Part shown: positions 18,058-26,388 of the stretch, piece after piece
Layout: each line of letters opens with the position of its first letter
Numbering within the stretch: position 1 is the stretch's first letter
Source of the DNA: Acetobacterium wieringae
Lineage (GTDB): Bacteria; Bacillota; Clostridia; Eubacteriales; Eubacteriaceae
Assembly (NCBI RefSeq): GCF_026646375.1
Contig: NZ_JAIPPU010000001.1
Location: 186,001 to 250,000 of the forward strand
Reading direction: 5' to 3'
Length of the DNA stretch: 64,000 nucleotides
The notes under the pieces: generated by a model
The model's input: the letters and a program-made list of their open reading frames with translations, nothing else
The model's database searches: none
Told to the model about the DNA's origin: nothing
Made by a program: the position numbers and the translations under genes

Positions 18058-19224
18058 TCACCCTTCCACTCGGCGCTGCTTAATCAGCACCAGCGTGACG
18101 GCCAGCACCGCCACCCCGAAGGCCAATACCAGTACCATGCTGGTGAAGATCGACTGAAGATTGTCAACGTTGAAATTGACAGCTGAAGTAATTTCATTAT
18201 TGGCCTTAACGTACCAGTAAGTGGGGGTAAAGCTGGCCATGGTCAGGACATTGTTGCCCAATAGTTCCTGGGGAACAAAGACGCCACTGAGAAAGCTGGT
18301 GCCCAGAGCAAAGACATTGGCGATCGCAGACATCGCTCCCCGGCTTTTGACCAGATTGCCGATTAAGTAACTGATGCTTAAGGCAGCCAGGGTGAAGACA
18401 AAGGAGTTTAATAGCAGCAGCAGACCAGTGGTAGTAAACATAAAGCTGCCGTACATGACAAAACTTGCTGAAATCAGCACCAGCCAGGTTAGGAAAGCAA
18501 AACTGATATTACCGAGGATCATCTGGAAGTTCATGTTGGCTGAACGGATCGGCGAACAGAGATTGCGTCGTTTTAAATCGGTGTCATTAAAAACCAGCAT
18601 TACCGAACAAACTCCCAGAATCAGAATCGCAAACAGGGAATAGGAGAGGTAATTAAAGTAATAGCTGGATTTTTCGGCATAGATGGAGTGGCTGCCATTG
18701 CTTAGCATGGTTACATCGCTTTGCTCGGCAAGATCGTTTGCCACATAACGGGTCAGATCCTCCTGAGTGAGACCAGGTGTGTAAGTAGTATAGGTTTTGA
18801 CGGTGTTCAGGTATTTATTGATCAGCAGATCCATATAGACATTACTGGTGGAATCGGGAACGGTAGTTTTTTCCAGCTGGACGTCCTGGCCACTTAACAG
18901 CCCTTGGGTAAATCCGGCAGGAACCCGGAGGATGTATTCCACCTGCCGGAAAAACAGGGCATCTTGAAGCTTTTGGGTATCGTCGGGAAGATCCACCAGA
19001 TTGGCATTTTCATCCAGATAGGTTTTTAAACCATCCACCAGTTGTGAATCTTCATCATTATTGATAAACGCAATATTGACCTTAACCTTAGTAAAATCGG
19101 TATCTTGGGGTGGATTATAGTTGCCACTGAGGAGAAGCGCCAGAACCATAAAAACCACCAGGTAGATCAGAATCTGACCGCGGTTTTTCTGGATTATTCT
19201 AAAAAAAGCTTTATAAACTTGCAT
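18058..19224 (-). CDS. ABC-2 type exporter permease (second)
   Basis: 388 residues: one helix near the N-terminus (25-40), a large extracytoplasmic domain (about 45-180) and five or six helices in the C-terminal half, the ABC2_membrane_3 layout. AAGGAG is 8 nt before the ATG, and the gene overlaps the end of the preceding permease gene by 14 nt. With the other permease and the ATPase it makes a complete exporter, like the LnrLMN linearmycin-resistance family in layout. The exported compound is unknown. Confidence 0.88.
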   Translation of the reverse strand: MQVYKAFFRIIQKNRGQILIYLVVFMVLALLLSGNYNPPQDTDFTKVKVNIAFINNDEDSQLVDGLKTYLDENANLVDLPDDTQKLQDALFFRQVEYILRVPAGFTQGLLSGQDVQLEKTTVPDSTSNVYMDLLINKYLNTVKTYTTYTPGLTQEDLTRYVANDLAEQSDVTMLSNGSHSIYAEKSSYYFNYLSYSLFAILILGVCSVMLVFNDTDLKRRNLCSPIRSANMNFQMILGNISFAFLTWLVLISASFVMYGSFMFTTTGLLLLLNSFVFTLAALSISYLIGNLVKSRGAMSAIANVFALGTSFLSGVFVPQELLGNNVLTMASFTPTYWYVKANNEITSAVNFNVDNLQSIFTSMVLVLAFGVAVLAVTLVLIKQRRVEG

Positions 19225-20338
19225 ATTTCTGTCTCCTTATAACAAAATACGTGATGGCACTGAAGAGAAGAATAAAGCCGCAAAGCAGCAGGATGTCGGT
19301 ATAAAACTGGGTGTGGGTATTATAATAGTACAGGGTATAAAAACTGTCAGTGATCAGACTGATCGGGTTGAGGTAACTGAGGATGGGTGCCTTAGTCATC
19401 ACAATGTACTTTATGTCGGCAGACATCATCCCGGCCAGAAAAGACATGGTCATAGTGGAACCGATCAGGACGCCAATTTTAAGACCTTCATTATTTTTAA
19501 TGATGGAACCAATGCAGGCGCCAAAAGTCACGCCAGTAAGGCTTCCCACGATACAGGTCAGAGCAATATAACCAAGCTGATTCCCGAAACTGATGCCGAG
19601 CACACCAACGAGAAAGCTCAGCAGAATCAGCAGTTCCAGCAGCTGAACGGTGGTGGCCGCCAGCATCGAGGAAAGAAAGACCGTCAGTTTGTTGGTGGGA
19701 GCCAGATTGATCCGGGCACCTACAGCAGAGAGGTCGGCCTGAATTGCCACCACCTCTTTGACCCCGAGAAACCCGCCATATAAACAGGTCATGGCAATCA
19801 GAGCATAGAAATAATTAACAACGGGATCAGGATTGGACTGGCTGGCCGATACGGCTTTGAGGTATTCGGTGCGGCTGGAAATACCAGCCAGAATGCCACT
19901 ATCCAGAGCGGTGGGATTCTGAGTAATTATGGTTGTGATGGTAGCCGATGATTGTTCAAAATCATCCAGAAATCCCCGGATGATGGTCTGCTTTAAACCC
20001 GACTGGTTCACCACCAGGCTCAGATCAGGATCAAAAACAATATAACCGTCAATTTGATTATCTTTGAGCAGGGTATCAGCATCAACCAGGGTTGTGTACT
20101 CGACGATAAACAGATCATCTGCGCCATTGATTGCCTGGGTGAAAGCCGGGTTCTGATCCAGTTCCTGATTCTGAACCACCGCCACATTGACCTTCACAAA
20201 ATTATCGGTGCTGGAAAGGTTGGAAAAGGCCAGGTTGAACAGGATTGCCAAAAGAATTGGAAACAGAAAAGTCCAGAACATCAGTTGCCGGTCTTTAAAG
20301 ATGCATTTTAGGCGATAGCGGTAATTAAATAAAAACAT
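19211..20338 (-). CDS. ABC-2 type exporter permease (first)
   Basis: 375 residues with the same topology as its downstream neighbour: N-terminal helix (20-40), extracytoplasmic domain to about 170, then six helices. TAGGAGGAG precedes the ATG and the stop codon of the ATPase gene lies inside this region, so translation is probably coupled. Confidence 0.88.
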   Translation of the reverse strand: MFLFNYRYRLKCIFKDRQLMFWTFLFPILLAILFNLAFSNLSSTDNFVKVNVAVVQNQELDQNPAFTQAINGADDLFIVEYTTLVDADTLLKDNQIDGYIVFDPDLSLVVNQSGLKQTIIRGFLDDFEQSSATITTIITQNPTALDSGILAGISSRTEYLKAVSASQSNPDPVVNYFYALIAMTCLYGGFLGVKEVVAIQADLSAVGARINLAPTNKLTVFLSSMLAATTVQLLELLILLSFLVGVLGISFGNQLGYIALTCIVGSLTGVTFGACIGSIIKNNEGLKIGVLIGSTMTMSFLAGMMSADIKYIVMTKAPILSYLNPISLITDSFYTLYYYNTHTQFYTDILLLCGFILLFSAITYFVIRRQKYASL

Positions 20339-20346
20339 GGCTCCTC

Positions 20347-21279
20347 CTAGTCTCGCAGCTCTTTGCCGGTGATTTCCAAAAAGACATCATTAAGCGTCGG
20401 CGGCTCGGAATAGATTTTTCCAATGGCGATTTGCTCAGCTTTCAGCGTGTCCAAAATCGGGATTAGATTATTCTTGCCACGTTCGGACTTGATCACCAGC
20501 TGATGGTCACGCAATTCGGCAGAAATGATATGAGGCAGGGCGCTGATCCCGGCCAGATCGAGATCTTCGGGGTTGAGCAGTTCAAGGTTGATGTGTTCCC
20601 CGGACTTTATCATTTTCTTAAGCTCTTCGTTGGTGCCCATGGCAATGATCTTACCCTTATCCATGATGGCGATGCGGCTGGCGATCTGCTCCACTTCTTC
20701 CATATAATGCGAGGTATAAATGATCGTAGCGCCCTGTTGATTTAGCTTCTGGATTCCTTCGAGAATATTGTTACGACTCTGAGGATCGACGGCTACCGTC
20801 GGTTCGTCCAGAATAATCAGTTTCGGTTTATGGGCAATTCCACAGGCGATGTTCAAACGCCGCAGGAGACCACCGCTGAGTTTTTTGGGGTAGAATTTTT
20901 TAAAATCGTTGAGACCCACAAAATCGATGGCCTCAGCCACGAGTTTTTTGCGGGTTTGTTTATCAGATATGTACAGACCGCAAAAGTAGTCAATATTTTC
21001 ATATACAGTCAGTTCATCAAAAACAGCGACATTCTGCATGACAATCCCGATGTCCCGCTTGAGATGGTAGGCATCCGGAGACATCGGCTGATCAAATATA
21101 TCAATTGTACCCTTATCGTATTTTAAGAGCGATAATATACAGTTAATGGCGGTGGTTTTTCCTGAACCGTTGGGGCCCAGTAGCCCGAGGACTTCGCCTT
21201 CCTGTACTGCCAGATTGAAGTGATCGAGAGCGATCAGATCGCCATACCGTTTGACCAGATTTTTAACATTGATGACCAT
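20347..21279 (-). CDS. ABC exporter ATPase (drug/antibiotic type)
   Basis: 310 residues. Walker A GPNGSGKTT, Q-loop MQNVAVFDELT, signature LSGGLLRRL (the usual Q after GG is L here), Walker B LIILDEPTVAVDPQ, H-loop TSHYMEEVEQIA. The C-terminal 80 residues are the extension common in CcmA/DrrA-type drug-export ATPases. AAAGGAG precedes the ATG. It is the first gene of the three-gene exporter operon and is divergent from the histidine kinase gene at 21484. Confidence 0.92.
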   Translation of the reverse strand: MVINVKNLVKRYGDLIALDHFNLAVQEGEVLGLLGPNGSGKTTAINCILSLLKYDKGTIDIFDQPMSPDAYHLKRDIGIVMQNVAVFDELTVYENIDYFCGLYISDKQTRKKLVAEAIDFVGLNDFKKFYPKKLSGGLLRRLNIACGIAHKPKLIILDEPTVAVDPQSRNNILEGIQKLNQQGATIIYTSHYMEEVEQIASRIAIMDKGKIIAMGTNEELKKMIKSGEHINLELLNPEDLDLAGISALPHIISAELRDHQLVIKSERGKNNLIPILDTLKAEQIAIGKIYSEPPTLNDVFLEITGKELRD

Positions 21280-21389
21280 TTTCTTTCTCCTTTATCGGTA
21301 TGCCTGCTTAAGTAGCAGCGCAAACAGTTTTATATTCGTTGATGTCATTATTTTACGCCAATGGTACATGCTTTGGTAGTGATATGCCT

Positions 21390-21413
21390 CCTGATCAGGT
21401 ATGACAAATGTCA
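21390..21413. promoter_or_regulatory. palindromes between divergent exporter and two-component genes
   Basis: The perfect palindrome CCTGATCAGG (21390-21399) is followed by TGACAAATGTCA (21402-21413), an inverted repeat of TGACA/TGTCA. They lie in the roughly 200-bp divergent intergenic region and are candidates for the binding site of the neighbouring NarL-type response regulator. Confidence 0.45.
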
Positions 21414-21483
21414 CCATTTATGTTAAAGTAGTGATAAAACCGTAATGCGAACAGCGCTACGATTCTGATAAAGGCAGGTAAAA

Positions 21484-22548
21484 ATGAATAAGCTGATTGA
21501 TAAGGTAATTATTTTTGGGTTCTGTCTGGCTTTATATCTGACCACGGTGGATAATATGCTATTGATTGCTCCGGTACTGGTGGCGGTGATTTTTGCGGCG
21601 GCATCTAGTTATTTAACGGAAGGGCCGGTCACGGCGGGGTTGTTTGGCGGTTATTTACTAATCTGTTTTTTTGATCCGGTTTATCTTCTGTTTGTCCCGT
21701 TGATCGGCTATGATATTCTGATTTCGCGCTTTAAATGGCTGTGGGTACTTGTGCTGTTGCCAGCGGCCACAGGATTTTCGGCGCTGAGTGGCACGGCGGT
21801 GGTACTGATACCAATCTTTATGCTGGTGGCCTATTTTCTTAAAAAACGCTCGCTTTCGCTGGAAAAATTGAGACAAGATTATAAGGCTCTTCGGGATACC
21901 ACCCGGGAAACGGCTTTGCAGCTGGAAAAAAAGAATAAAATGTTGCTGGAAAAACAGGACTACGAACTGAATCTGGCCACTCTGACTGAACGCAACCGGA
22001 TTGCCCGTGATATTCATGATAATGTCGGCCATATGCTGTCCCGGAGTATTTTGCAAACCGGGGCGCTGTTGGCAATCAGTCAGGAAGCAAAAACCCGGGA
22101 AGGGTTAATTCAAATCAAAGAAACCCTTTCAGAAGCCATGGATAGCATTAGAAACAGTGTTCACGATCTTCACGATGAATCTCTGGATTTGCAGTTGGAA
22201 CTGCAGACGCTGATTAAGAATTTTGAATTTTGTCCGGTTAAGTTTGACTATGATGTGGAATCACCGTTGAATAAAGACGTGAAATATTGTTTTATCGCAG
22301 TGGTCAAAGAAGCCTTTTCCAATACGATCCGTCATTCTCAGGCCAATGAAGTGGAGCTGGTAGTACGGGAACATCCGGGATTGATCCAGTTGGTGGTGCA
22401 GGATAACGGCAGTGGCAGTGCCAGTCTTGATGGTGACGGTATCGGGCTAAAAAACATCAGTGACCGGGTGGCTGCCCTGAATGGCAATGTTCATATCACC
22501 ACGGAGCGGGGATTTCGGATCTTTATCTCCGTACCTAAAAATGATTAG
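21484..22548 (+). CDS. sensor histidine kinase, NarL-partner type
   Basis: 354 residues. About five membrane helices occupy residues 8-120 with almost no extracellular loop, so sensing is probably within the membrane. A coiled coil (120-165) leads to HisKA_3 with ERNRIARDIHDNVGHMLSR (phospho-His in the DIHD motif) and an ATPase domain with KEAFSNTIRHSQAN and DGDGIGLKNISDRV. This intramembrane-sensing type is common next to ABC exporters, for example LnrJ beside linearmycin resistance. AGGT lies upstream of the ATG. The response regulator gene follows after 187 nt. Confidence 0.9.
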   Translation: MNKLIDKVIIFGFCLALYLTTVDNMLLIAPVLVAVIFAAASSYLTEGPVTAGLFGGYLLICFFDPVYLLFVPLIGYDILISRFKWLWVLVLLPAATGFSALSGTAVVLIPIFMLVAYFLKKRSLSLEKLRQDYKALRDTTRETALQLEKKNKMLLEKQDYELNLATLTERNRIARDIHDNVGHMLSRSILQTGALLAISQEAKTREGLIQIKETLSEAMDSIRNSVHDLHDESLDLQLELQTLIKNFEFCPVKFDYDVESPLNKDVKYCFIAVVKEAFSNTIRHSQANEVELVVREHPGLIQLVVQDNGSGSASLDGDGIGLKNISDRVAALNGNVHITTERGFRIFISVPKND

Positions 22549-22735
22549 CAGAAATATAGTGGGTAATTTAAAAAAACGAACGAAATTTGCTTTGATGTCG
22601 GTTTTAGCAAACCGTTTAGAAACATGAAGACAAACAGTACAGGAAAATGCTGTTTGCTCTTGTGAAGAAATTGTTAAGAACAAACCGGCAGCGAAACGCA
22701 TGATCATTTAGTAATTGACCAAGAATGGAGGAAAC

Positions 22736-23359
22736 ATGAAAATACTTGTTGTCGATGATGACTGGCTGGTTTGTGCATCACTCAAGACCATTATTGAAGC
22801 TCAGGGGGATATTGAAGTGATTGGAATCGGGCACAATGGCGAAGAAGCCATTGACTTATACCACCAGTTGAAGCCGGATGTACTGCTGATGGATATCCGA
22901 ATGGAGGTGATGACCGGGCTGGAAGCCGCTGCGGCCATCCTGGCCATTGATCAAACGGCCCGAATCTTATTTTTAACCACCTTTTTAGATGATGAATATA
23001 TTATCAACGCGCTTAAACTAGGAGCAAAAGGGTATATTATCAAACAGGATTTTGAAAGTATTGTGCCTGCTTTGAGAGCAGTGCAGATTGGTCAAAGCGT
23101 TTTTGGGCAGGATATTGTGACCAAGATTCCGAGGCTGATCAATCAGCAGGAACCCCGATCAGGAGATTGTTTGGATCTCAGTGAGAAGGAACGGGAACTG
23201 ATCGATCGGGTTGCTCAGGGGCTTAGTAATCGGGAAATTGCCGAGAGTCTGTATTTAAGCGAAGGAACCGTCCGAAACCGCATTAGCGTAATATTGGAAA
23301 AATTGAATCTCCGGGATCGGACTCAGTTGGCTATCTTTTTCTACAAAAACCTAATCTGA
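22736..23359 (+). CDS. NarL/LuxR family response regulator
   Basis: 207 residues: receiver domain (1-120) with DDD acidic pocket, phospho-acceptor Asp in PDVLLMDIRM, and Lys in LGAKGYIIK; C-terminal LuxR-type helix-turn-helix (LSEKERELIDRVAQGLSNRE, then EGTVRNRI). The start at 22736 follows GGAGG by 4 nt; an upstream TTG at 22715 is less likely. It probably controls the divergent ABC exporter. Confidence 0.92.
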   Translation: MKILVVDDDWLVCASLKTIIEAQGDIEVIGIGHNGEEAIDLYHQLKPDVLLMDIRMEVMTGLEAAAAILAIDQTARILFLTTFLDDEYIINALKLGAKGYIIKQDFESIVPALRAVQIGQSVFGQDIVTKIPRLINQQEPRSGDCLDLSEKERELIDRVAQGLSNREIAESLYLSEGTVRNRISVILEKLNLRDRTQLAIFFYKNLI

Positions 23360-23441
23360 GGTTTTTCGGTAAAAAACAAAAAAGCCATCTTAATAAACGC
23401 ATTTTGGGGATAATCTCTTTATGATGAAAGAAGATGGGAAC

Positions 23442-25256
23442 ATGAAAAGGATAAGAACCGGAATGTGGATGTTGTTGCTCGGATTAATACTAATGATTTC
23501 GTTGTCGGCTTGTGTCAACGCAGTGGAAACAAAGCCGCAAGCTGTGACTTTCCTAAGCAGTTACCAAACCCATATCCAGAATGTCGGCTGGCAGGACTGG
23601 CAGTCGGATGCCGATGTCAGCGGAACGACGGGCCGGTCACTGCGCCTGGAAGGGATCCGATTAAAAGTAAATGATCACCCCGATCTCGGCATTACCTACC
23701 AAACCCATGTTCAGAATGTCGGCTGGCAGAACTGGGTCGATGATGGTGCCGAGGCTGGGACGACAGGCCGGTCATTGCGGATGGAAGCAGTTCGCATCAA
23801 ACTCACCGGTTCTGAGGCGGAGAAATTTGACGTTTATTATCAGGCGCATGTTCAGAATCAGGGCTGGCAGGAATGGGTTAAAAACGGCGAGTTAGCGGGA
23901 ACCGAAGGGCTTTCCTATCGGATGGAAGCAATCCGGGTGGTGATCACCCCCAAAGGAGCAGCCCCACCAGACGACATAACCGCTTTTAAAAATGTAATTG
24001 TAATGATTTCAGATGGATGCGGTGCCAACCATATTTTAGCTACCGACTATTTCACCGGTGGTCAGGCTGGAATCCAGGTTTACGAGAACTTTCCGGCCCA
24101 ATATTATATGAGCACCTACTCAACCGGAAAAATTGAATCGACAGATGATGCTCGTTACACCTATGATCCAGCCACGATTTGGAACAGTTTTGATGAACTG
24201 AAAAATAGACCGACAGATTCTGCGGCAGCCGCTACTGCCATGGCAACTGGTACAAAAACCTATAATGGCGCGATTGGAGTAGATCCCAATCAGAATAATT
24301 TACGGAATCTGACTGAAGATTTTGAGGCAAAAGGAAAATCCACCGGAGTGGTCACTTCCGTGGAACTCAGTCATGCCACCCCAGCCGCTTTTGTGGCACA
24401 TGACACCGATCGCAGTAATTACAGTGGGATCGCCAACGAAATGATCCGAGACAGCAATATTGATGTGATTATGGGTGCCGGAAACCCTTTATATAATGAT
24501 GACAGTGTTAAACGTAACAGCATCGATGCGGAGCACTATCAATTCGTTGGTGGTCGGGAAACCTGGGAGGCCTTGGAGGCGGGAGTCTTGGGCAATGATG
24601 CTGATGGTGATGGCGATCCTGACCCCTGGCAGTTGATCCAGACCAAGGCCGATTTTGAAGCCCTCCAGAGCGGAGCCACACCGGATCGGGTGATCGGCGT
24701 GCCACCGGTTTATACGACCCTGCAGTATGGCCGGACTGGTGATGTTAATGCCCAGCCTTTTGTGGTAGAAATGAATAATCAGGTGCCAACGCTGGCGACA
24801 ATGGCCCGGGCGTCACTTAATGTACTCGACAATAACGAGTCCGGGTTTTTCCTGATGATTGAAGGTGGTGCTGTTGATTGGGCCGCCAGTAAGAATCAGA
24901 GTGGTCGAATGATTGAAGAAGAAACTGCTTTTAACCAGGCCGTGGCGGCCGTGTGTGACTGGGTGGAATCAAACAGCAGTTGGTCAGAAACCCTCGTGAT
25001 TGTCACCAGTGATCACGAAACCGGCTATTTAACGGGCAGTAGCGGTGTTTATAATGAGGTGATCAATAACGGAAAAGGGGTCATGCCGACGATGGTTTGG
25101 AACAGTCAAAGCCATACGAATCAGTTGGTGCCTATTTTTGCCAAAGGGCCGGGCTCTGAGTTATTTAAAAAATATGCTGTGGGTTCCGACCCGGTTCGGG
25201 GTGCCTATATCAACAACACCGATATTAACCGGGTGATCCGGGAATTACTGGAATAA
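23442..25256 (+). CDS. alkaline phosphatase lipoprotein with three ChW repeats
   Basis: 604 residues. A signal with lipobox LSAC precedes three ChW (clostridial hydrophobic) repeats at about 35-170, each with the pattern THVQNVGWQ-W-GTTGRSLR-E-I. The alkaline phosphatase domain (PF00245) follows: VIVMISDGCG holds the first metal Asp, TDSAAAATA the phosphorylated Ser260, ELSHATPAAF and SDHETG further ligands, and SQSHTN the last His. One expected zinc ligand is missing: where family members read VDWAxH, this protein has VDWAAS, Ser483. The enzyme should release phosphate outside the cell; the ChW repeats probably fix it to the wall or to other surface proteins. The start at 23442 is chosen over 23421 because GATGGGA lies before it. 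Confidence 0.9.
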   Translation: MKRIRTGMWMLLLGLILMISLSACVNAVETKPQAVTFLSSYQTHIQNVGWQDWQSDADVSGTTGRSLRLEGIRLKVNDHPDLGITYQTHVQNVGWQNWVDDGAEAGTTGRSLRMEAVRIKLTGSEAEKFDVYYQAHVQNQGWQEWVKNGELAGTEGLSYRMEAIRVVITPKGAAPPDDITAFKNVIVMISDGCGANHILATDYFTGGQAGIQVYENFPAQYYMSTYSTGKIESTDDARYTYDPATIWNSFDELKNRPTDSAAAATAMATGTKTYNGAIGVDPNQNNLRNLTEDFEAKGKSTGVVTSVELSHATPAAFVAHDTDRSNYSGIANEMIRDSNIDVIMGAGNPLYNDDSVKRNSIDAEHYQFVGGRETWEALEAGVLGNDADGDGDPDPWQLIQTKADFEALQSGATPDRVIGVPPVYTTLQYGRTGDVNAQPFVVEMNNQVPTLATMARASLNVLDNNESGFFLMIEGGAVDWAASKNQSGRMIEEETAFNQAVAAVCDWVESNSSWSETLVIVTSDHETGYLTGSSGVYNEVINNGKGVMPTMVWNSQSHTNQLVPIFAKGPGSELFKKYAVGSDPVRGAYINNTDINRVIRELLE

Positions 25257-25262
25257 CAAATA

Positions 25263-25305
25263 AACCTGTTACGTAGCATGTCAAAATGCTGCGAACAGGT
25301 TTTTC
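25263..25305. terminator. terminator between convergent genes
   Basis: AACCTGTT and its complement AACAGGTT, with inner pairing of CG, AGCAT/ATGCT, and TTTTT on the plus strand. On the minus strand it ends in TTTA and may also serve the convergent His-rich protein gene. Confidence 0.85.
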
Positions 25306-25327
25306 TTATGGTCTTTTAGATACGGAA

Positions 25328-25771
25328 TTAGGAGCGGTAAGGGCCCAGTACGGTGTTAAGAATCGCAGTCAACTGCTCGGGTAGAATGCCAAAAACAATA
25401 GCCACCCCTTCTACCTGACAGCGGTGGCTATCGCTGTAATGCTGATCAGATTTTTCTTCGGTGAGGGAAATCATACAGCTTTGCCCTTCGGCAGTCAGAT
25501 TGGCCTTGATATGGCCGATGATTCCTCCCAGTTCAGTAATTTGGGCGGCGATCTTTGTAAGCGCTGCATCCAGGGTGGTTACTGCTTCTTCAAAGCTTGA
25601 CTCAATTGTTAAGCGATATGAGCCAACCAGGCTGGCATCATGGGTTTTTACTGTAATCGCCTGGGGGATTTGCTGATGGCGCTCTGGTTGATGGGCGGGC
25701 ACAGCGTGGTGATGGTCGCCATGACAACTACAATTTTTGTCATGATGATGGTGAAGTTGTTGGTTATTCAT
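25328..25771 (-). CDS. small protein with His/Cys-rich metal-binding N-terminus
   Basis: 147 residues. The first 35 residues are crowded with histidines and two cysteines (HHHHDKNCSCHGDHHH and further His to residue 35), a likely Zn, Ni or Co site. The rest (40-147) is a soluble alpha/beta domain that I do not recognise; it includes TIESSFEEAVTTLDAAL and a hydrophobic VEGVAIVFGIL. The ATG at 25771 lies 8 nt inside the CobW-like gene, so translation is coupled. The CobW-like neighbour lacks its normal C-terminal domain; this protein may stand in for it. That is inference. Confidence 0.75.
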   Translation of the reverse strand: MNNQQLHHHHDKNCSCHGDHHHAVPAHQPERHQQIPQAITVKTHDASLVGSYRLTIESSFEEAVTTLDAALTKIAAQITELGGIIGHIKANLTAEGQSCMISLTEEKSDQHYSDSHRCQVEGVAIVFGILPEQLTAILNTVLGPYRS

Positions 25772-26387
25772 TGATTGATGTCTCCGTTTCGGAATTTGAG
25801 ATGGTTCCCCAAATAACTGGATCAATCGGCTGGGCAGCACTGATCCGGAAGCATTTGGCGTGGTCGTTAAAGGATCGGATGGAAGTCTCCACTTCGGACA
25901 ATGTCTGGTCATCGACCAGATCGATCTTATTGATCAGAATCACATCGGCAGCTTCCAGTTGCCCTTCGAGGAGCATCTCCATGGGCCGCAGCAGTCGCAA
26001 CCAGCGTTTGGCATCGGTGATACAGGTGACCTGAACCGTCAATTCTGGCAGTGACTGGTTGATGGTCTGGCGGATGTTATCGGGAAAGGCCACGCCAGTC
26101 GCTTCCATGATTATCAGCTCGGGATTGAAATCGGCTCTGATCTGATGTAGATTCAGAATCAGTTCTCCGGACATGGTACAGCAGACGCAGCCGGAAAATA
26201 AATTGGTTACCTGGTAGCCGTTTTTTTTGAGTAAGCTGTCATCAACACTGACTTCGCCGATTTCATTTTCCAGAATGACCACCCGGGTTGTATCAGAGGG
26301 CTGATTCCCGACCAGGTGGCTGGCCAGCTGCAATAAAACACTGGTTTTTCCGGAACCCAGAAATCCGCCTAAGATAATAATGTTCAT
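25764..26387 (-). CDS. CobW/COG0523-type GTPase, short form
   Basis: 207 residues. Walker A GGFLGSGKTSVL, the CobW signature SGCVCCTMSGEL (metal-binding CxCC), EATGVAFPD, and the guanine motif NKIDLV are all present. Typical COG0523 metallochaperones have over 300 residues with a CobW_C domain; this one ends soon after the GTPase domain. Members insert or traffic Zn, Co or Ni. It lies one base after the stop of a URO-D-type methyltransferase and overlaps the His-rich protein gene, so a role in loading the metal of that methyltransferase or its corrinoid partner is the simplest hypothesis. Confidence 0.88.
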   Translation of the reverse strand: MNIIILGGFLGSGKTSVLLQLASHLVGNQPSDTTRVVILENEIGEVSVDDSLLKKNGYQVTNLFSGCVCCTMSGELILNLHQIRADFNPELIIMEATGVAFPDNIRQTINQSLPELTVQVTCITDAKRWLRLLRPMEMLLEGQLEAADVILINKIDLVDDQTLSEVETSIRSFNDHAKCFRISAAQPIDPVIWGTISNSETETSINE

Positions 26388-26388
26388 A

